DNA from: Ulva prolifera
Lineage: Eukaryota; Chlorophyta; Ulvophyceae; Ulvales; Ulvaceae
Direction of reading: 5' to 3'
DNA length: 64,000 nt
NCBI GenBank assembly: GCA_023078555.1
Contig: JALAAN010000010.1
Coordinates: 1,798,001 to 1,862,000, forward strand
Shown here: positions 10,001 to 22,070 of the stretch, in pieces
Position numbering within the stretch: position 1 is the stretch's first letter
Layout of the letters: each line of letters begins with the position of its first letter
The notes under the pieces: generated by a model
Databases searched by the model: none
The model's input: only the letters and a program-made list of their open reading frames with translations
What the model was told of the DNA's origin: nothing
Program-made: the position numbers and the translations under genes

Positions 10001-13000
10001 AGCAGGTCAAGATAGCTTGATGACGCGCCAGCATGTGCATGAATGCGTGCATCACGGACTGCAGCTGGCTGTTGAGCGAGGCGGCGGGGTCGATCGAGCA
10101 CATCTGCAGGTCGAGAACCCCGAGTATGGGGCGCCCGCCGCGTGCATTGACGGTGCGGGAGCCCCATGCATTGAGAGCCCCGGCGCAGTGCTCGGGCGGA
10201 GCGGTCAGCCGAGAGATGACCCTGACGACGATGTCCGCATCGTACGCTGCATGTGACCAGCGCACGTCAGACATTTGTATCCAAGGTGTATGCTCCACGA
10301 GTACTCAGGCAGGCGATCAAGCTGTGTAAGTCAACAGAAGCGGTCAGCCCGGGTACATCAACGTCCTCCTCAGGATACGGCTCAGTAAATTCAGATTGAC
10401 TTTACTTTCCATATGCATAAGCAACACCAGCTGCAAGGCACTGTTTGTTGCCTTTGCCATGCATGCGCACCTGTACATGAACGGGTTGCAACGGACTGAA
10501 ATGCAGAGGCATGCACTTGATGCTTGCCTATCGATAGCCCATGCCAGTTGATACGTGTGTCTAGAGGTGCCAGAGCCCAGCCATCGCTACGTGTGAAACA
10601 GCGACCAGCACGCGAGCAGAGCACCGGAAAGGACCATTTCCACAGGGGATCACATGGGTAGCATGCTGCGCAGGGTAGTTCCACATGCAGTATACCTGGA
10701 CAGGCATGAGGAACGCACTTCCGTCGGCACCTGGCCCGGGGGGGATCGAGTTCCCGTCACGGTCCACATCGCCCTCAAAGTTCAGCGGCCCGGGCGGGTT
10801 GCGCACCTGCAGCCACACATGCATAGTCCACGTGCTCCTGTGGTTGTTCAGGTCCGCAGCGGAGCCCGGAGGCTCCGGACTGAATCGGATATGCGTTGCA
10901 CACTCGGGCTTGGCGCACACGTAAATCGTGCGTACCACATAGGCCAGCAACATACATGCCAGAAATGGGTCTTTGCAACACACAGGCCAGCAATGGGTCG
11001 TCGGAATAAATCAAAAAGACCAATACTGGACGGATCTATGTGAAATTATTGGACGGCTGCTCTGGAAATGGTGCAAGGCGACCCAATACCGGTACACACC
11101 TGAACTTGCAACAGCGGTACTGATGCTCACAGTCCATTACCAGGTGCAAACAGCGGCCGGCAGTTCGAACGGTGCACGTGTTGAGGCATCAGCGGCAGGG
11201 TCAAACACATCCGAGCCCGGACTGTCTTGCAACTGTGGCCGGATCAGGAATGTACGCACCCGTAGCCACCTCCCCAGCAGGCTCGCAGCCGCAGGCAACA
11301 GCGTCTGCTGGACATACTCCACAACGTCCAGAGGGTCTCCGGCCTCCAAGTTGTAGTAGAAGGCCATCTTGAAGGGCCGCTTGCCGCTGCTGTCTGCCGG
11401 GACAGGCACCGGTGTGCCAGTGGCTGGGGGGGTCAAAGGGGTGATTGCACCAGGAGCGGTTGAATCGGGCGGAGGTTGTGCTGCGGGCGGGGTGATTGGG
11501 TCGGGAGGGGAGAATAATGCAGGAGGATCGACGGGGTCCGGGCTGTCGATTGGGTCAGGAGGGGCGGTGGGAGTGATGATTGGGTCGGGACGGGGACTCG
11601 GCTCGGGCGGGGCGATCGGGACGGGAGGGGTGATGGGGTCGGGTTGAGTGACTGGCTCAGGAGGGGCTGTTGTGACAGGTGGGGCTGTTGAGATGGGAGG
11701 CGCGTTGGTGACGAATGAGCTGGGTGGCCTGATTCCGGAGACTGGGTCAGGAGGAGGGGCAGTTGTGACAGGCGAGCCGGTCGGTGTTGGGGTGCCGATT
11801 GGGTCGGCAGGGGCAGTCTGGGCAGGGGTCTCGGCAGCCGCAGCGGTGAGAGCCCACGGCAGCTCCGGCTCACTCACCCCAATCTCCTGCAGGGAGCATG
11901 ACTACATAATATACGGCAGTTGCAGAGTGTCTGAGTGCGTGTGGTCCTCGAGGACATCGACCCGATCGCCCTCATATGCCACGGCCGCTGTCAGTGCATG
12001 CATGTGCACAGATGCACTTGGGGCTGTGCCATGGCACCATCGCTGATTGTGCACTGGCATGCGCACGTAGGGGGCCTCACCGGTACCGTGGTGGTGATAT
12101 TAAAGTAGTACGTCTACAAATACAAGGAATCCGCGGACCACAAGCCATTCGGAGCAGCAGCTGTTGTGTAGCCACTGCTCCCTACGCCCGCCCATCCCAA
12201 ATCGGAGGCTGCTGTCATGACACCGACGCGATCGCAAATGCAGCTCAGAACGGATGCCACCAGCCGCCGTGCACACATGAGGCCTGGAAGTGGTGAACGC
12301 CAATGCAGGGGCACATGCGCGTTGCCGCATGCGCAATTCAGGCTGGATATCAGCAGGGCCCACCTCGGCGGCGTCTGTGATGAAGGCGTCGTCGACTGCC
12401 AGGAAGGCCCCTGGATCGGGCGGGTCCGCCACCGGCTGCACCTGCGGCCTGCTTAGAGGATTTACGAATGATTCGAAAGAGTACGGAGCATCAGTAGCTT
12501 CAAGGAGGTCCTGCCTCGTGATGAATCGCTCCGGCCCGTTGCTGTAGAACACCCCGAACAGGATCTGGGGAGGGGTGGTCTCGGCGTCCACATTCGTGTC
12601 GAAGCCTGTCAGTGTGCAGGACTGGAGCCAGGCGGGGGCAGCTTCCACGAGGATGATGGTGCCGTCGCCAGATGCGGAGAGCTGGTTGCCGGCAAAGGTG
12701 CAGTCGACAAGGCGCAGGGGGGTGGGCTGTGTGGTGTCCGCGGCCATCGTGCGCCCCGAATGGCTCGACGTGAGGTCCAGGAAGTAGACCCCTGTACAAG
12801 CAGCCGGCTTCATACGCGCGTTCGGCTACAGAAGAACAAAGTACCAGGACAATCAAACAGTTTGATGCTGCTGGTGGCTGATTGCAATTGGGTTGCGGCC
12901 TACTGTCCCATCATCGAATGATAAAGCTTGCGCATAGACATCCATGGCTGGTATATCTGGGCGGCACCAACGCTGCACTGACGCACGCTCCACGAGGCAC

Positions 13001-13936
13001 AGTCAAATATTTTAAATAAACTACATGCTGCAGCACACCTTGAGCGAAGAAGCGGGCGGCGGTCGATACCGCCGCAACGGACGGCGCCGGCGTCGCGGCG
13101 GCGGGGGTGTCAGCGCCAAAGCCGCCTTGAATTACCGACCGCGTCAGCCACACCTCCGCGCTGCGAGTGCTGGGGTCGGCGGCAATCACATCGAAGCCCG
13201 CCACTGCGTCCTCGTCATCTGCGGAGACGACGGCCTTGATGTAGAGGTTGTCCAGCCAGAGGGGGTATGAGGGCGCCGCAAAGGTGGCGCTGGCGGCGAT
13301 GATGCACTGGCCCGGCTGCAGCGGGCGAGCCTCCGGCCCCGGAAGGTCCTGCAGTGCTGGCGGCGGCGGCCCCTCGCAGCGGCCCTGGGAGCAGAGGGAG
13401 ATGCTGGGCCGACATCGGCGAACTCATATTGCAGTTGTTTACTCAAATAAGGTGCAAGGGCGTCTCGCATCACTCACTCACGGCGCATGAAGCCCCGACC
13501 AACAGCCGACCGGCCTCACGCACGCTGCCGCACACAGACTACAATGCTGAAGGTACCTGAGACGTCTCAACCGCATGCATGCCACCTTCAGCTGGATTCT
13601 GTGCCCTTCGCAAGGCACAAGGCCCGAATGGCGCTGCTGCTTAGAGCGCACCGTGATGGATCGGGTGTCCTCCTGGATGGCGCCCAGCACAGACCGGGGG
13701 GCACCCTCGGTGGCGGCCGCGAGGGGCAGGGTGGTGAGGTCGAGGTGCTGCTGTATGGCGATGTGGCGGGTGCCAGCACGGACCGCCTCGAGCAGCTCCT
13801 GGGGGGTCGAAACCGCCGTGACAGCCCCATCCGCCTCGAGCTGTAGGGACCGGAGTGATTGGCTTGCAGTGGACGGGTCGAGGGTGCCTGTGTCTGTGCT
13901 GCTGCCCTGCACCCGAATTGGAGCTGTTGGAATCAT
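7080..13936 (-). CDS. Leishmanolysin-like (peptidase M8) secreted protein with altered zinc motif
   Basis: A multi-exon minus-strand gene. Exons I can splice: 13936-13652 (5' limit uncertain), 13384-13039, 12791-12364, 11886-11141, about 10900-10696, 10246-10029, 9654-9418, 8897-8773, 8692-8617, 8296-8009, 7773-7611, 7234-7080. Reading phases match at most junctions. The first three exons resemble a beta-helix (short Val/Ile/Leu turns, [26 protein letters not shown]). Exon 4 is a Pro/Thr/Ser linker with repeated PPDPI units. Exons 6-10 follow the M8 order: DADIVVRVI, zinc-site region, [34 protein letters not shown], then Cys-rich YGYQAGCAF. The last exon is EGF-like ([18 protein letters not shown]). 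M8 enzymes are zinc proteases of cell surfaces. Here HExxH reads HAFMH, so activity is doubtful. First exon/signal peptide, one exon near 10.3-10.6 kb and the 3' end are missing from this model. Confidence 0.72.
9655..10028 (-). other. Probable GC-AG intron interrupting the M8 zinc-site region
   Basis: The upstream exon ends with codons for HAFMHML and the next begins GFNAYPAG. Joining them directly restores the M8 order H-x-x-x-H-x-L-G-F. The only boundary that does this uses a GC donor (CTG then GCGCGT) and a TGCAG acceptor, in phase 0. A GT donor at this point would break the frame. This is inference from frame and family motif; cDNA would settle it. Confidence 0.6.
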
Positions 13937-15639
13937 GCCTAGTGAATTTGCATTAGGTCTGTGATGCTTGTAGCATGTTCAGTTCCACCCGAGTCAGATT
14001 TCCAACCTTCAATGATATACCGATATCGGGGAAGTGATGGAAGGATGAGATGCCCGCTCAAGTTGGTTGGTACGTGTGATAATATTCGTAGTACTGTTGG
14101 ATCCCGGTTCATGGACCCGAGCCTGACTACATGCAGAGTGTCACAGGTATGACTGCATGATGTCGACCCCGAGATATACCGCAGAATACGAACTGCTGCC
14201 AGAAGGGCATGGTCGATCCAGGGCTGTCAGGCCTCTGACAGAGTATCAGGCATGCCGTTGCCCATTATCTATCAACTGAGGGTCCAGATAGGACACATAG
14301 TACGAGAGCTCGGGCAACGGCATGGCAGAACACTGAGACGGACTGCATAGGAATGCCATCAGCACTTTGAAGACCCACCTGACACTGTGGTACACAACTC
14401 GCCACGAAAAACACATACGATCACACCACTGACAAGCGATCTGTTCTCATGAGTGTTTAGACCATATTAGCAGGCCAGCACCTATCGTGTTCAAGCCTTT
14501 CATCACACTCGCATCTGCATCATGCCATGTTGCAAATGCATCAGATCGTTGGTCCGCAAGTTATGAGCCACTTCAACCGACGTGATAAGATTGTTTCATG
14601 CTGGCGGCACCCTGTAGTCGAGCGGTTTCAAGTGAAGCGCTATCACCGCTGCATGTCAGGTGCACGGACGCCCTCATTCGAGAGGCATGTTTTCCAAAAG
14701 CTGCACATTGACCGCGGCCATACTAGCGGCAAATATGCAATAGGCATTTTTTGTTATCTTCAGCAGGAGATCACAACGGACGACAGCCTCGCTGGCGAGA
14801 GTCGCGACCACGACGAATGATCAGGAGTCTTGACCGAAGAGCGCAGGAAGCGATGACCTGCCGTGCACAGCTGATCGAAAGGGATCCACAATTGCTTCCA
14901 ACCCTGCGCCTGATGAAATGCGCAAGCAGCAATTGTACGCTGCCTGGTTGCGATCGGAGCTACTTTTAGGACACTGTCAAGCGAAGCGTGGGTCGCGCCC
15001 GAGCGAGCTGTGTAAGTGATGCTAGACATAGCCCTTCAACCCACCACATATTTGCAGACGTTTTGTTTTGTTGTTTCAGCTGCTGCAGGCGCTTGCTTCT
15101 CGCGCTGTGACAATGCGAGGACAAGGCGTAGCGACGAGTGCGCTGCCACTTACATGCATCCTGCAATCATGTTTCATGACATCATAATGTTATTTCATGT
15201 CAAAGTGCAGTCAATGCCTCTGCGGGCAGTAGTGCCTGCCCTGGCGAGTCCGCACCTCCACAGCGTCGAAGAAGCTCCCGCCCGAAAGGCCTGCGGTCTC
15301 CTCGTGTTGCACCGGCCGTGCAGCTGTCCACAAACAAGGAAAGCAGACATGAATCACCCCCAAACAAGTCAATGATTGTCTCATAAACAAGTGCAGCATG
15401 ACCAACTATCTTCAAGTTGCCACAAATTCGAACAAGCAGACAGCGTACGAGACCAACGCTGGCGCAGTTGCCTAGCCTGTTGAACAAACTCACCAGGGTC
15501 GCAGTTAAACAGTCCGAGTTGAACTAGTCTGATCCATACGGCTTCTTGTTTCGCGCATGTTGTCTTCTTGGCACCGAAAGCCCCTGCGCAAATGCTCCGT
15601 GACACAGTTGCAGCGCAAGCAGCCCCCTCATTGTGAGCT

Positions 15640-15990
15640 TGAAAATTCCATCATGGTATGTGTCTTCCTCGTTCCACATCAGGTATATTGTGGGATCGTC
15701 CGTGCTGCCTGCACGGCGAGAGCGTCGGCAGGTGTTTCGAATTGGCTGCAGAACGCAGCTGTCAGCTGGCTCGAAATCTCCAAACGGCGCTAGCTGTAGG
15801 CCTACACGCGCCCCAGAATGATCTACGAGGCGTGGAATGTTGCCACCTGTCACCTCGGCTGGAGTAGTGGCGTGTGCCGTGTCCGGCCGCTCTCCACGTG
15901 TGCGACTGCCTCTTGCCGGAGCCTCGGCGGTGCTCTGTATGCTGTCGAAGACCGCCGGCGTCGCGACGCAGCAGCTGTGGGAGCGCGCGG
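15640..15990 (-). CDS. Possible exon of an unrecognised gene
   Basis: An open minus frame contains a coding-looking stretch (RLVDHSGARVGLQLAPFG, then DPTIYLMWNEEDTYHDG). Residue composition is protein-like and includes paired cysteines, but no domain is recognisable and the splice sites are unclear. It could be an upstream exon of the M8-type gene about 1.7 kb away, part of a separate gene, or chance. Confidence 0.25.
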
Positions 15991-16161
15991 ATGAGGTTGC
16001 AAAGGCAGCTGCAGATGCAAGAACACAGCATGCACGAACACAGCATGCATGCCGGGTTCGTGCATGCACGTGTATGTTGGGTGTGACAGGAGCCTTGGTG
16101 CACGTGCCTCCGAGGTGCTCCAGAGTTGGGAGATGCTGTTGTTTCGGATGAGAAATTCTTT

Positions 16162-16197
16162 TGTGGTTTCTGTCTTCTCCCGTTTACTCTTTTGTAA
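16162..16197 (-). repeat. Family B repeat tip
   Basis: The reverse complement reads TTACAAAAGAGTAAACGGGA followed by GAAGACAGAAACCAC. It is a copy of a short repeat seen about eight times in the window. Confidence 0.6.
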
Positions 16198-17305
16198 TTA
16201 TGTCGGGCGATGCTGTTGCGTGCACGTGCACAAGTCCCGTGCACATCAGGTGCCGGGCCACCATCTCTCGGCCGCGTGCATGCCAGCTGCAGAATTCTGG
16301 AGTTCCTCTGCTGGGCTCTGAAGCATGACATTCACATATGTAGGTATACGTGTGGATACACACGCTTCTTCGAATAAACAGATTGAGCTACCTTCATGGA
16401 CCCATTGAGTAGTCAAAACATGATCCCGCCACATGATCCCCTTTGCGTGCCTATGCCTATGCCGAACTACCGGCAGGCCCTCGGCATGTACCCCAGTGAG
16501 TGCCCCTGCTGATAGAACACAGCATGCAGCAATGAGCTTGATGCGTCATGCAGGTGCGAAGCCGCCCAGCTCCTGTCAGAGGCCCCATATGCGTGTGGAC
16601 AAGACTATAGTATCGGGCCAATGCTAAGGTCAGATGGGCCGCCAGACCGCGGTGTATCATACACAGAAACCCTGCCACAGTAAGAGTTGCTGCAGTGGCA
16701 GCTCCGCAGTCCCGTGAACTCGGAGTTGTCAATGTCCAATGGGATCCGGCTCAGTCAATTCAGATTTACTTTACATTAATGTACGTGTTCCACCGCATGC
16801 ATGCCCCCACAGCCACTCAGTACAGAACCAAGCCACACTCTCCCATGTGGTAATGCTGCGCAGCTGCGGCGCTGGCTCTGGCAGTACGCAAACAGTGAAT
16901 CTGTTTTCATATTTACACTTCTAGGTAATCGCAGTCAATTGAAAACATAGCGCGATGCCATAAACAGAATGTAGACTTCCAAGGTGAAGGTGTTACAACA
17001 GAACTAGGTACAATTACAGAAGTGTAAATGGGTTCAAGTCAAGGCAAGCAATATATAGCACGGCCCCGACCCACTCCTTGGGCTTGAGCTCTGGCTTTCA
17101 CGCCAGAAAGTTTCAGTCTGGAACGGGCAAACCTGCTGCAGATGCACGACTGGAAGAAATAGTACCCTACTGGTAGGTGGCAATGGACATCTCACGGGCG
17201 CCCCAGAACTGTGGGCCATGCTGCCATGGAGCCGGCCAGCCACCCCGCCCTCCACCATGCCATCTGCCTGACACAATTGGGTCAACTGGCCTCATGATCA
17301 GCCCT

Positions 17306-17863
17306 TCAAGGTATGTTCAGATTGATCCGCGGTGGTGGCGGTGGGCCAGCGTTGACGATGGGGTTGCCGCAGCCCTCCGCCAGCTCCTCCACCTGGGCAG
17401 CCGACGGCCTGCGGATGTTGTCGGAGCAGCCACCTATTTCAAGGTCAGCGTCCATGACCTCACAGACGGAGCCATCAGAGAACACGCCGCCGGCGCTCCC
17501 GCTGCCGCTGCCGCCTTTGAACGGCGGCCGCGCAAACACGATCCACTGGTCGCCGGGCGCGAAGGCTTTGCCGAGGCCGCAAAGGGAGGACTGTGTGAAT
17601 GAGCTGATCGTCGCCTTGTCGCCCTCCTCGAAGCCGAGCCCGGCGTTGTCCTGGAAGACCCTGTCGATGATGACGTCCGCGACGGCCACGCCATCGTTGA
17701 CGTCGCAGATGAGCGACTTGACGCAGTTGATGGTGACCAGCAGCGCGGCCTGGTCGCCGCGGACGTTGCAGTCGGATAGTGGCGGTGGGGGCACGCATCT
17801 GCAGGCGTGCGCTGTCGAGGCGAGCAGCAGCGCTGCGGCGGCGAGGAGCACGGACCCGAACAT
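17306..17863 (-). CDS. Secreted TIMP/NTR-like protein, copy 1 (185 aa)
   Basis: Single-exon ORF starting at an ATG. Residues 1-20 form a signal peptide (MFGSVLLAAAALLLASTAHA) with an A-H-A cleavage site exactly before Cys-x-Cys, so the mature protein would begin CRCVPPPPLSDC. Mature cysteines lie at 1, 3, 12, 27 and 33, then a Cys-Gly (SLCGLGKAF), then three more towards the C-terminus. TIMPs also start with C1-x-C3 and have a third Cys near 13, a later Cys-Gly, and two further cysteines paired with C3 and C13. In TIMPs the free amino group of Cys1 binds the target protease zinc. I infer an NTR/TIMP-type fold and possible metalloprotease inhibition. The nearest gene is the M8-like gene, 3.4 kb downstream. 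Three paralogues follow in the window; the PxDQWIxFAR block is shared with copy 2. The tail after the last Cys is Pro-rich. Confidence 0.75.
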   Translation of the reverse strand: MFGSVLLAAAALLLASTAHACRCVPPPPLSDCNVRGDQAALLVTINCVKSLICDVNDGVAVADVIIDRVFQDNAGLGFEEGDKATISSFTQSSLCGLGKAFAPGDQWIVFARPPFKGGSGSGSAGGVFSDGSVCEVMDADLEIGGCSDNIRRPSAAQVEELAEGCGNPIVNAGPPPPPRINLNIP

Positions 17864-18419
17864 CGATGGTGATGCTGATATGGTGCGCGACCTCAGGGCA
17901 AGTGATAGCCGGAGATGACGGCCTCCAACACGTCCCTACAGGTGCTGCTTTCAGAGCAGAATGTAGGTGTTTGCAATTGTGACACTATACTCACACACGA
18001 TCACACTACAACCACAATTGTGACACTATAGTACTAGTATCCTGAAAAATGCATTGGCCTGCTGTGATGCCTTGATCAGCGTTCTATATATATTATAATA
18101 TTGCATACGTGCTGGGCTGCCGGTGAAGTATATATGTAGACAAATGAGACGGCCTGATGCGCCACAATTCAAGCGCCCGCAAGCATCTGGATCCGATGGA
18201 GCTCCATGCCATCCAGTGGAGGAGAGCCATATGCATGCGGCAGCGCCTAGGGCTCTGCGAACTACACACACGGCATGGAGTGCGGCTGGCAGCTCCGCAC
18301 GTATGGCGCATCTCGAGATCTGAGTGGCATTATCAATGTCGTGGAGCTGCCGTGACGGTGCCGCCGTATCTAATGTGATTGTTCTGCATCTGGTTCGAGC
18401 GCGGCTGTTGTCCATTGAC

Positions 18420-18452
18420 AGCAGAGTGAACGGGAGAAGACAAATACCACAC
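18420..18452 (+). repeat. Family B repeat copy
   Basis: Reads GCAGAGTGAACGGGAGAAGA followed by CAAATACCACACC. It matches the other family B copies in the GAGTGAACGGGAGAAGACA core. Confidence 0.6.
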
Positions 18453-18748
18453 CAGAATCTCAACATCCTCCCACACACGGCCACACTACAACCGCGCCAG
18501 GCTGTCGTGCCGTGTGAGATTGTTGTGCCGTGTGTCGACACTGTGAGGTGGCACCTCGCATCGTTCAGCCCAGTACCCGTGCGCCGCCGAAAGCGCAGCA
18601 CATACCACACGTGTGGTGCATCGCCCATGTACATGTGTGCCAACTTGGACACAATTGCAACACGAGCACGGCCCGGGGTTACAGAGGGACAAACCGCTGC
18701 GAGTGCGTAGCACACTGTTGGCAGGAATCTCTTCCGAATCAGATACGA

Positions 18749-19142
18749 GTTTACAAAAGAGTGAACGGGAGAATCAGATACGAGTACGTTGCACCACAGG
18801 AGCCGCACGAGGGACTTCTTTGTCACAGTCATGTGTGATTGCAAAGGCATGTCTGCATCCATTGACTGTTTCGTAACGACAAATGCCGTGACTCAGTCAT
18901 CGCCCGTGCATAAGCGTTCCTAGGGTAGAGTGAACGTTCAGGTCTAACCGCCGGCGTAGGGCCGACGGAATTGTGCATGCCAGCTGATAGCAGCTGCAGC
19001 TAGCCCAGCTAGCACAGCTGAACCCAGCTGCAGCATGCAGGTCACTATCTCGAGATAGCTGCAAGCCGGAGTACACCCAAGATCTATCTCGACATCATTC
19101 CTTTGTGGTATTTGTCTTCTCCTGTTTACTCTTTTGTAAACA
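18749..19142. repeat. Inverted pair of family B repeats (possible small inverted-repeat element)
   Basis: The left copy at 18,749 reads GTTTACAAAAGAGTGAACGG. The right copy at about 19,100-19,142, in reverse complement, reads GTTTACAAAAGAGTAAACAG and continues with GAGAAGACAAATACCACAAAG. Together they form a convergent pair about 390 bp apart, as expected for a small non-autonomous DNA element. The interior has no gene. I did not find a convincing target-site duplication. Confidence 0.5.
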
Positions 19143-20425
19143 CATCTCGAGATAGATAGTCCCAAGTACGTGCATGCTTTTTTGTTTCGAGATGCATTCT
19201 GAAGCTGGGCTTGTTTCGCCATGTCGCAAGCTTCAAGTAAAGCTACTTCAAGCATCAGTGCTATTTCATGGTCACCATGACCATCATGCTCATCAATGCA
19301 CCATGCCAGGGGTTCACCCTGCACGGTCATGCAGCTGGGACAACTTGAAGCCAGCAGGCGCAGCGTGCACTAGCTATAGATTGATTGTCAATCAATCATA
19401 ACCAACGCCAACTGTGGACAACTGTGGCTGCGATTTGCCCTTGGAGCAGCAGCTACTTCGAATGGAGATCTCACAGTGTGCACTACTAGAGTGGCCAGCA
19501 GTGGTGTTGCCAGTAGTGGTGGTGCCACTAATGCACACCAGTGCCAGACACCAGTCACCGGGCCATGGTTGTAACCTGCGCTGCAGCTAATGAACGGAAC
19601 ACCCAGGGCCGCCACCCCGGGGCCACCAATTGTCGTTAACGTAATTCACATGTGTACACCCCAAGCCCACTCTCAGGCCTGCCACCCCCGCCCGGCCCCG
19701 ACCATGGCACCCGGACGTCCCCGGCCCCTCCTGGCAGTGCCGGTTGAACTGCTCATGCCCATGACAGAACTGGACTGCGCATGCCCATGACAGAACTGCT
19801 CAGTGCAGGATGCCCCGTTGGGCCCCGCCCTCATGATCTGCCGAGGGCTCCGGTGGGCCACTTAACACTGGCCAGCCAAATTTGCTTGAGCCCCCCCTCC
19901 CCCCACTGGCACGATCCCACTTTCAGGTCGCCTGGCCCGCCGCCGCAAGGGGACGGAGGGGGCGCAAGCGGCTTCACCGGGGAGCACAGCAAGCTGGGCC
20001 ATGTAGCTGCTCCAGGCGTTGCATGCTGACGCCTCGGCCTTGGTGGAGCCCCAACCGGTCGACCGACGTCTGCGTACGCTCACGTGTGGTTCTCAGCACA
20101 TGATTTTGAAAGTCATGATGGTATGCTTAAAAAATTAATAAGAACATAAAATCGTAAACTGACAATCAGTGGGAGAAATTTTAGCAGCAGTGTTGGGTCG
20201 CCGTGCATCATTCTCGGGGCAGCCATCTGGAAATTAGAGCTGAATATCCGGATTTGTTCTATGTGATCGGGCCCAGCGGCCCAACACTGGTTCCCAGGTG
20301 CGGCTCTGCCGTTGCGCATATATATATGCCGCATGCGGCTCCGGGACAGGCTCAGCCAGCATTGGCCGAGGCATACATCACGGCGCTTCAGCTGTGATTC
20401 TGTGCCCCAGAGAGCCACAGAAGAA

Positions 20426-20462
<37 letters not shown>
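20426..20462. repeat. Poly-G tract of 37 bases
   Basis: An uninterrupted run of 37 G on the plus strand. It is the longest of several long G or C runs in the window. Confidence 0.95.
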
Positions 20463-20464
<2 letters not shown>

Positions 20465-21072
20465 TCGAGCGCCGAGTGAACTTCCACTGGCCATGAGGCC
20501 TCACAAGAGTGAGAACGCAACTACTATTACTACTAATCTGAGGGGTGAGGTAGCTAGAAGTGGTCCTTGCAGAAGAGAAAGGGCATGAGCAAGCATCCTA
20601 CGATCGCAAGGATCTCACACAGCTGACCTAGGTGATCTGCAGAGCAAGCTCAAGTCCCACACAACCCTGACCCTTGTCGTGGACCATTTTTGCCCTTACA
20701 CTTGTGACACACATATCATATCGATTTGATCATGATAGCATGGTGCCAACATTGTTCACGGACGGGCTGCAGGGCGTTGTGTCTGATGTGTTGCGCATCT
20801 GTGGGGAGGGTTTGGGCCCCTTTGGGACCAGGGGCTGGCTGGCCTCCCCCGGCAGTCAGGAGGCCGGTATCTAGCAGCGAATCCAGAAGTTGGACACGCC
20901 TTTGTTCCTCGCCCCAGTTCTTTAAAGAGCAATATATAATCTCGAGTGATCAGGGAACAGCCTTTCGCGTGCACGCACGGCCAGGGCGTTGCGTGGGCAT
21001 GGGCTGAGCCTCAGCCCGTCTACAGCTGCCAGCTGGATGTTATTGTGACCTGGCTAGCCACCTGATTCCTTC

Positions 21073-21094
21073 CACTAGGAGAATGGCGACACGG
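21073..21094 (+). repeat. Left terminal inverted repeat of CACTA element 1
   Basis: Starts with the diagnostic CACTA pentamer. It matches the reverse complement of the right terminus at 21 of 22 positions, the one difference being GGAG versus GAAG. Confidence 0.95.
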
Positions 21095-21599
21095 CGAAAC
21101 GGATCCGGGTGTCGTCCGCCAGATTCCGAAAGTCCGTTCACTCTCTGATACCTCTCCGGCGTCATCGGAAGCGAGCAGTCGGATGGACCTTGGACTTTGG
21201 CACCGAATCATCCGCCGACCCAGGTATAATCTGCCGGACTGTGGACGTACCTTACCGCTGCAAGTGGCCTTGGCGTGTCTGTGCCGGCTGCCATGATACG
21301 AGGTCACTTCGGGCCAAGCCCGCGCTGACAGTGGATCGAATGATACTATTGGTTACTTTATTACTACACGCGTATCTGGAAACGACTGGATTGGACACGG
21401 TGCAGGTATATGTGGACCCATACTCATGGCAACTGACATCGACTTTGGGCAGGAGACGAAGCTGGAGGCAGGCTCACAATAGCGGTGACTTTCTGCATCG
21501 CCCAAGATAGCGTTGGTCCGTGTTTCAGGCTCGGCAGCAGTCCATGTAGTGTTGGTCGTCGCCCTGTGAATGGTGGCCGGAAAAGCGTGCACATAGGTT

Positions 21600-22070
21600 C
21601 CTGGATGCGAATGCATGCGGTGGTCCAGAGTGGCCATTCGGCGAATGGCCACTCTGGCGGAGTTACGTCATCATGCTCCAGGTACGGCGTGCGCTCGTCC
21701 GCCTGGACACGAATGCATGTGATGGTCCAGAGTGGCCATTCGCCGAATGGCCACTCTGGCGGAGTTACGTCATCATGCTCCAGGTACGGCGTGCGCTCGT
21801 CCGCCTGGACACGAATGCATGTGATGGTCCAGAGTGGCCATTCGCCGAATGGCCACTCTGGCGGAGTTACGTCATCATGCTCCAGGTACGGCGTGCGCTC
21901 GTCCGCCTGGACACGAATGCATGTGATGGTCCAGAGTGGCCATTCGCCGAATGGCCACTCTGACGGGGTGACGTCATCGTGCTCCAGGTAAGGCGTGCGC
22001 TCGTCCTCCTGGACACGAATGCATGTGATGGTCCAGAGTGGCCATTCGCCGAATGACCGCTCCAGCGCGG
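21600..22070. repeat. Five-unit tandem array of a 33-bp palindrome (left array, element 1)
   Basis: Period 102 bp. Each unit carries the palindrome CCAGAGTGGCCATTCG-n-CGAATGGCCACTCTGG at 21,625, 21,727, 21,829, 21,931 and 22,033; the last two are slightly degenerate. The centre base is G in the first unit and C in the others. Because 102 is divisible by 3, open frames run through the array on both strands; these are not genes. The same palindrome core forms the right array at 36.8 kb. I infer a binding site for an element-encoded protein, like the subterminal repeats of CACTA elements. Confidence 0.9.

Larger units (their letters stand above)
13937..17305. other. Intergenic stretch with one possible exon and a repeat tip
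   Basis: No gene can be assigned with confidence. The region includes a possible minus-strand exon at 15.64-15.99 kb and a family B repeat at 16.16 kb, both listed separately. Confidence 0.4.
17864..21072. other. Intergenic stretch between TIMP-like copy 1 and the first CACTA element
   Basis: No coding region stands out. It contains the family B repeats, a direct repeat of CAATTGTGACACTATA (about 17,973 and 18,016), and the 37-G homopolymer at 20.43 kb. Confidence 0.45.

Noticed and set aside
21600..22070. CRISPR-like array (regular palindromic repeats with spacers)
   Set aside because: Spacers are nearly identical between units and the host DNA is eukaryotic with introns; it is a tandem repeat inside a CACTA element.
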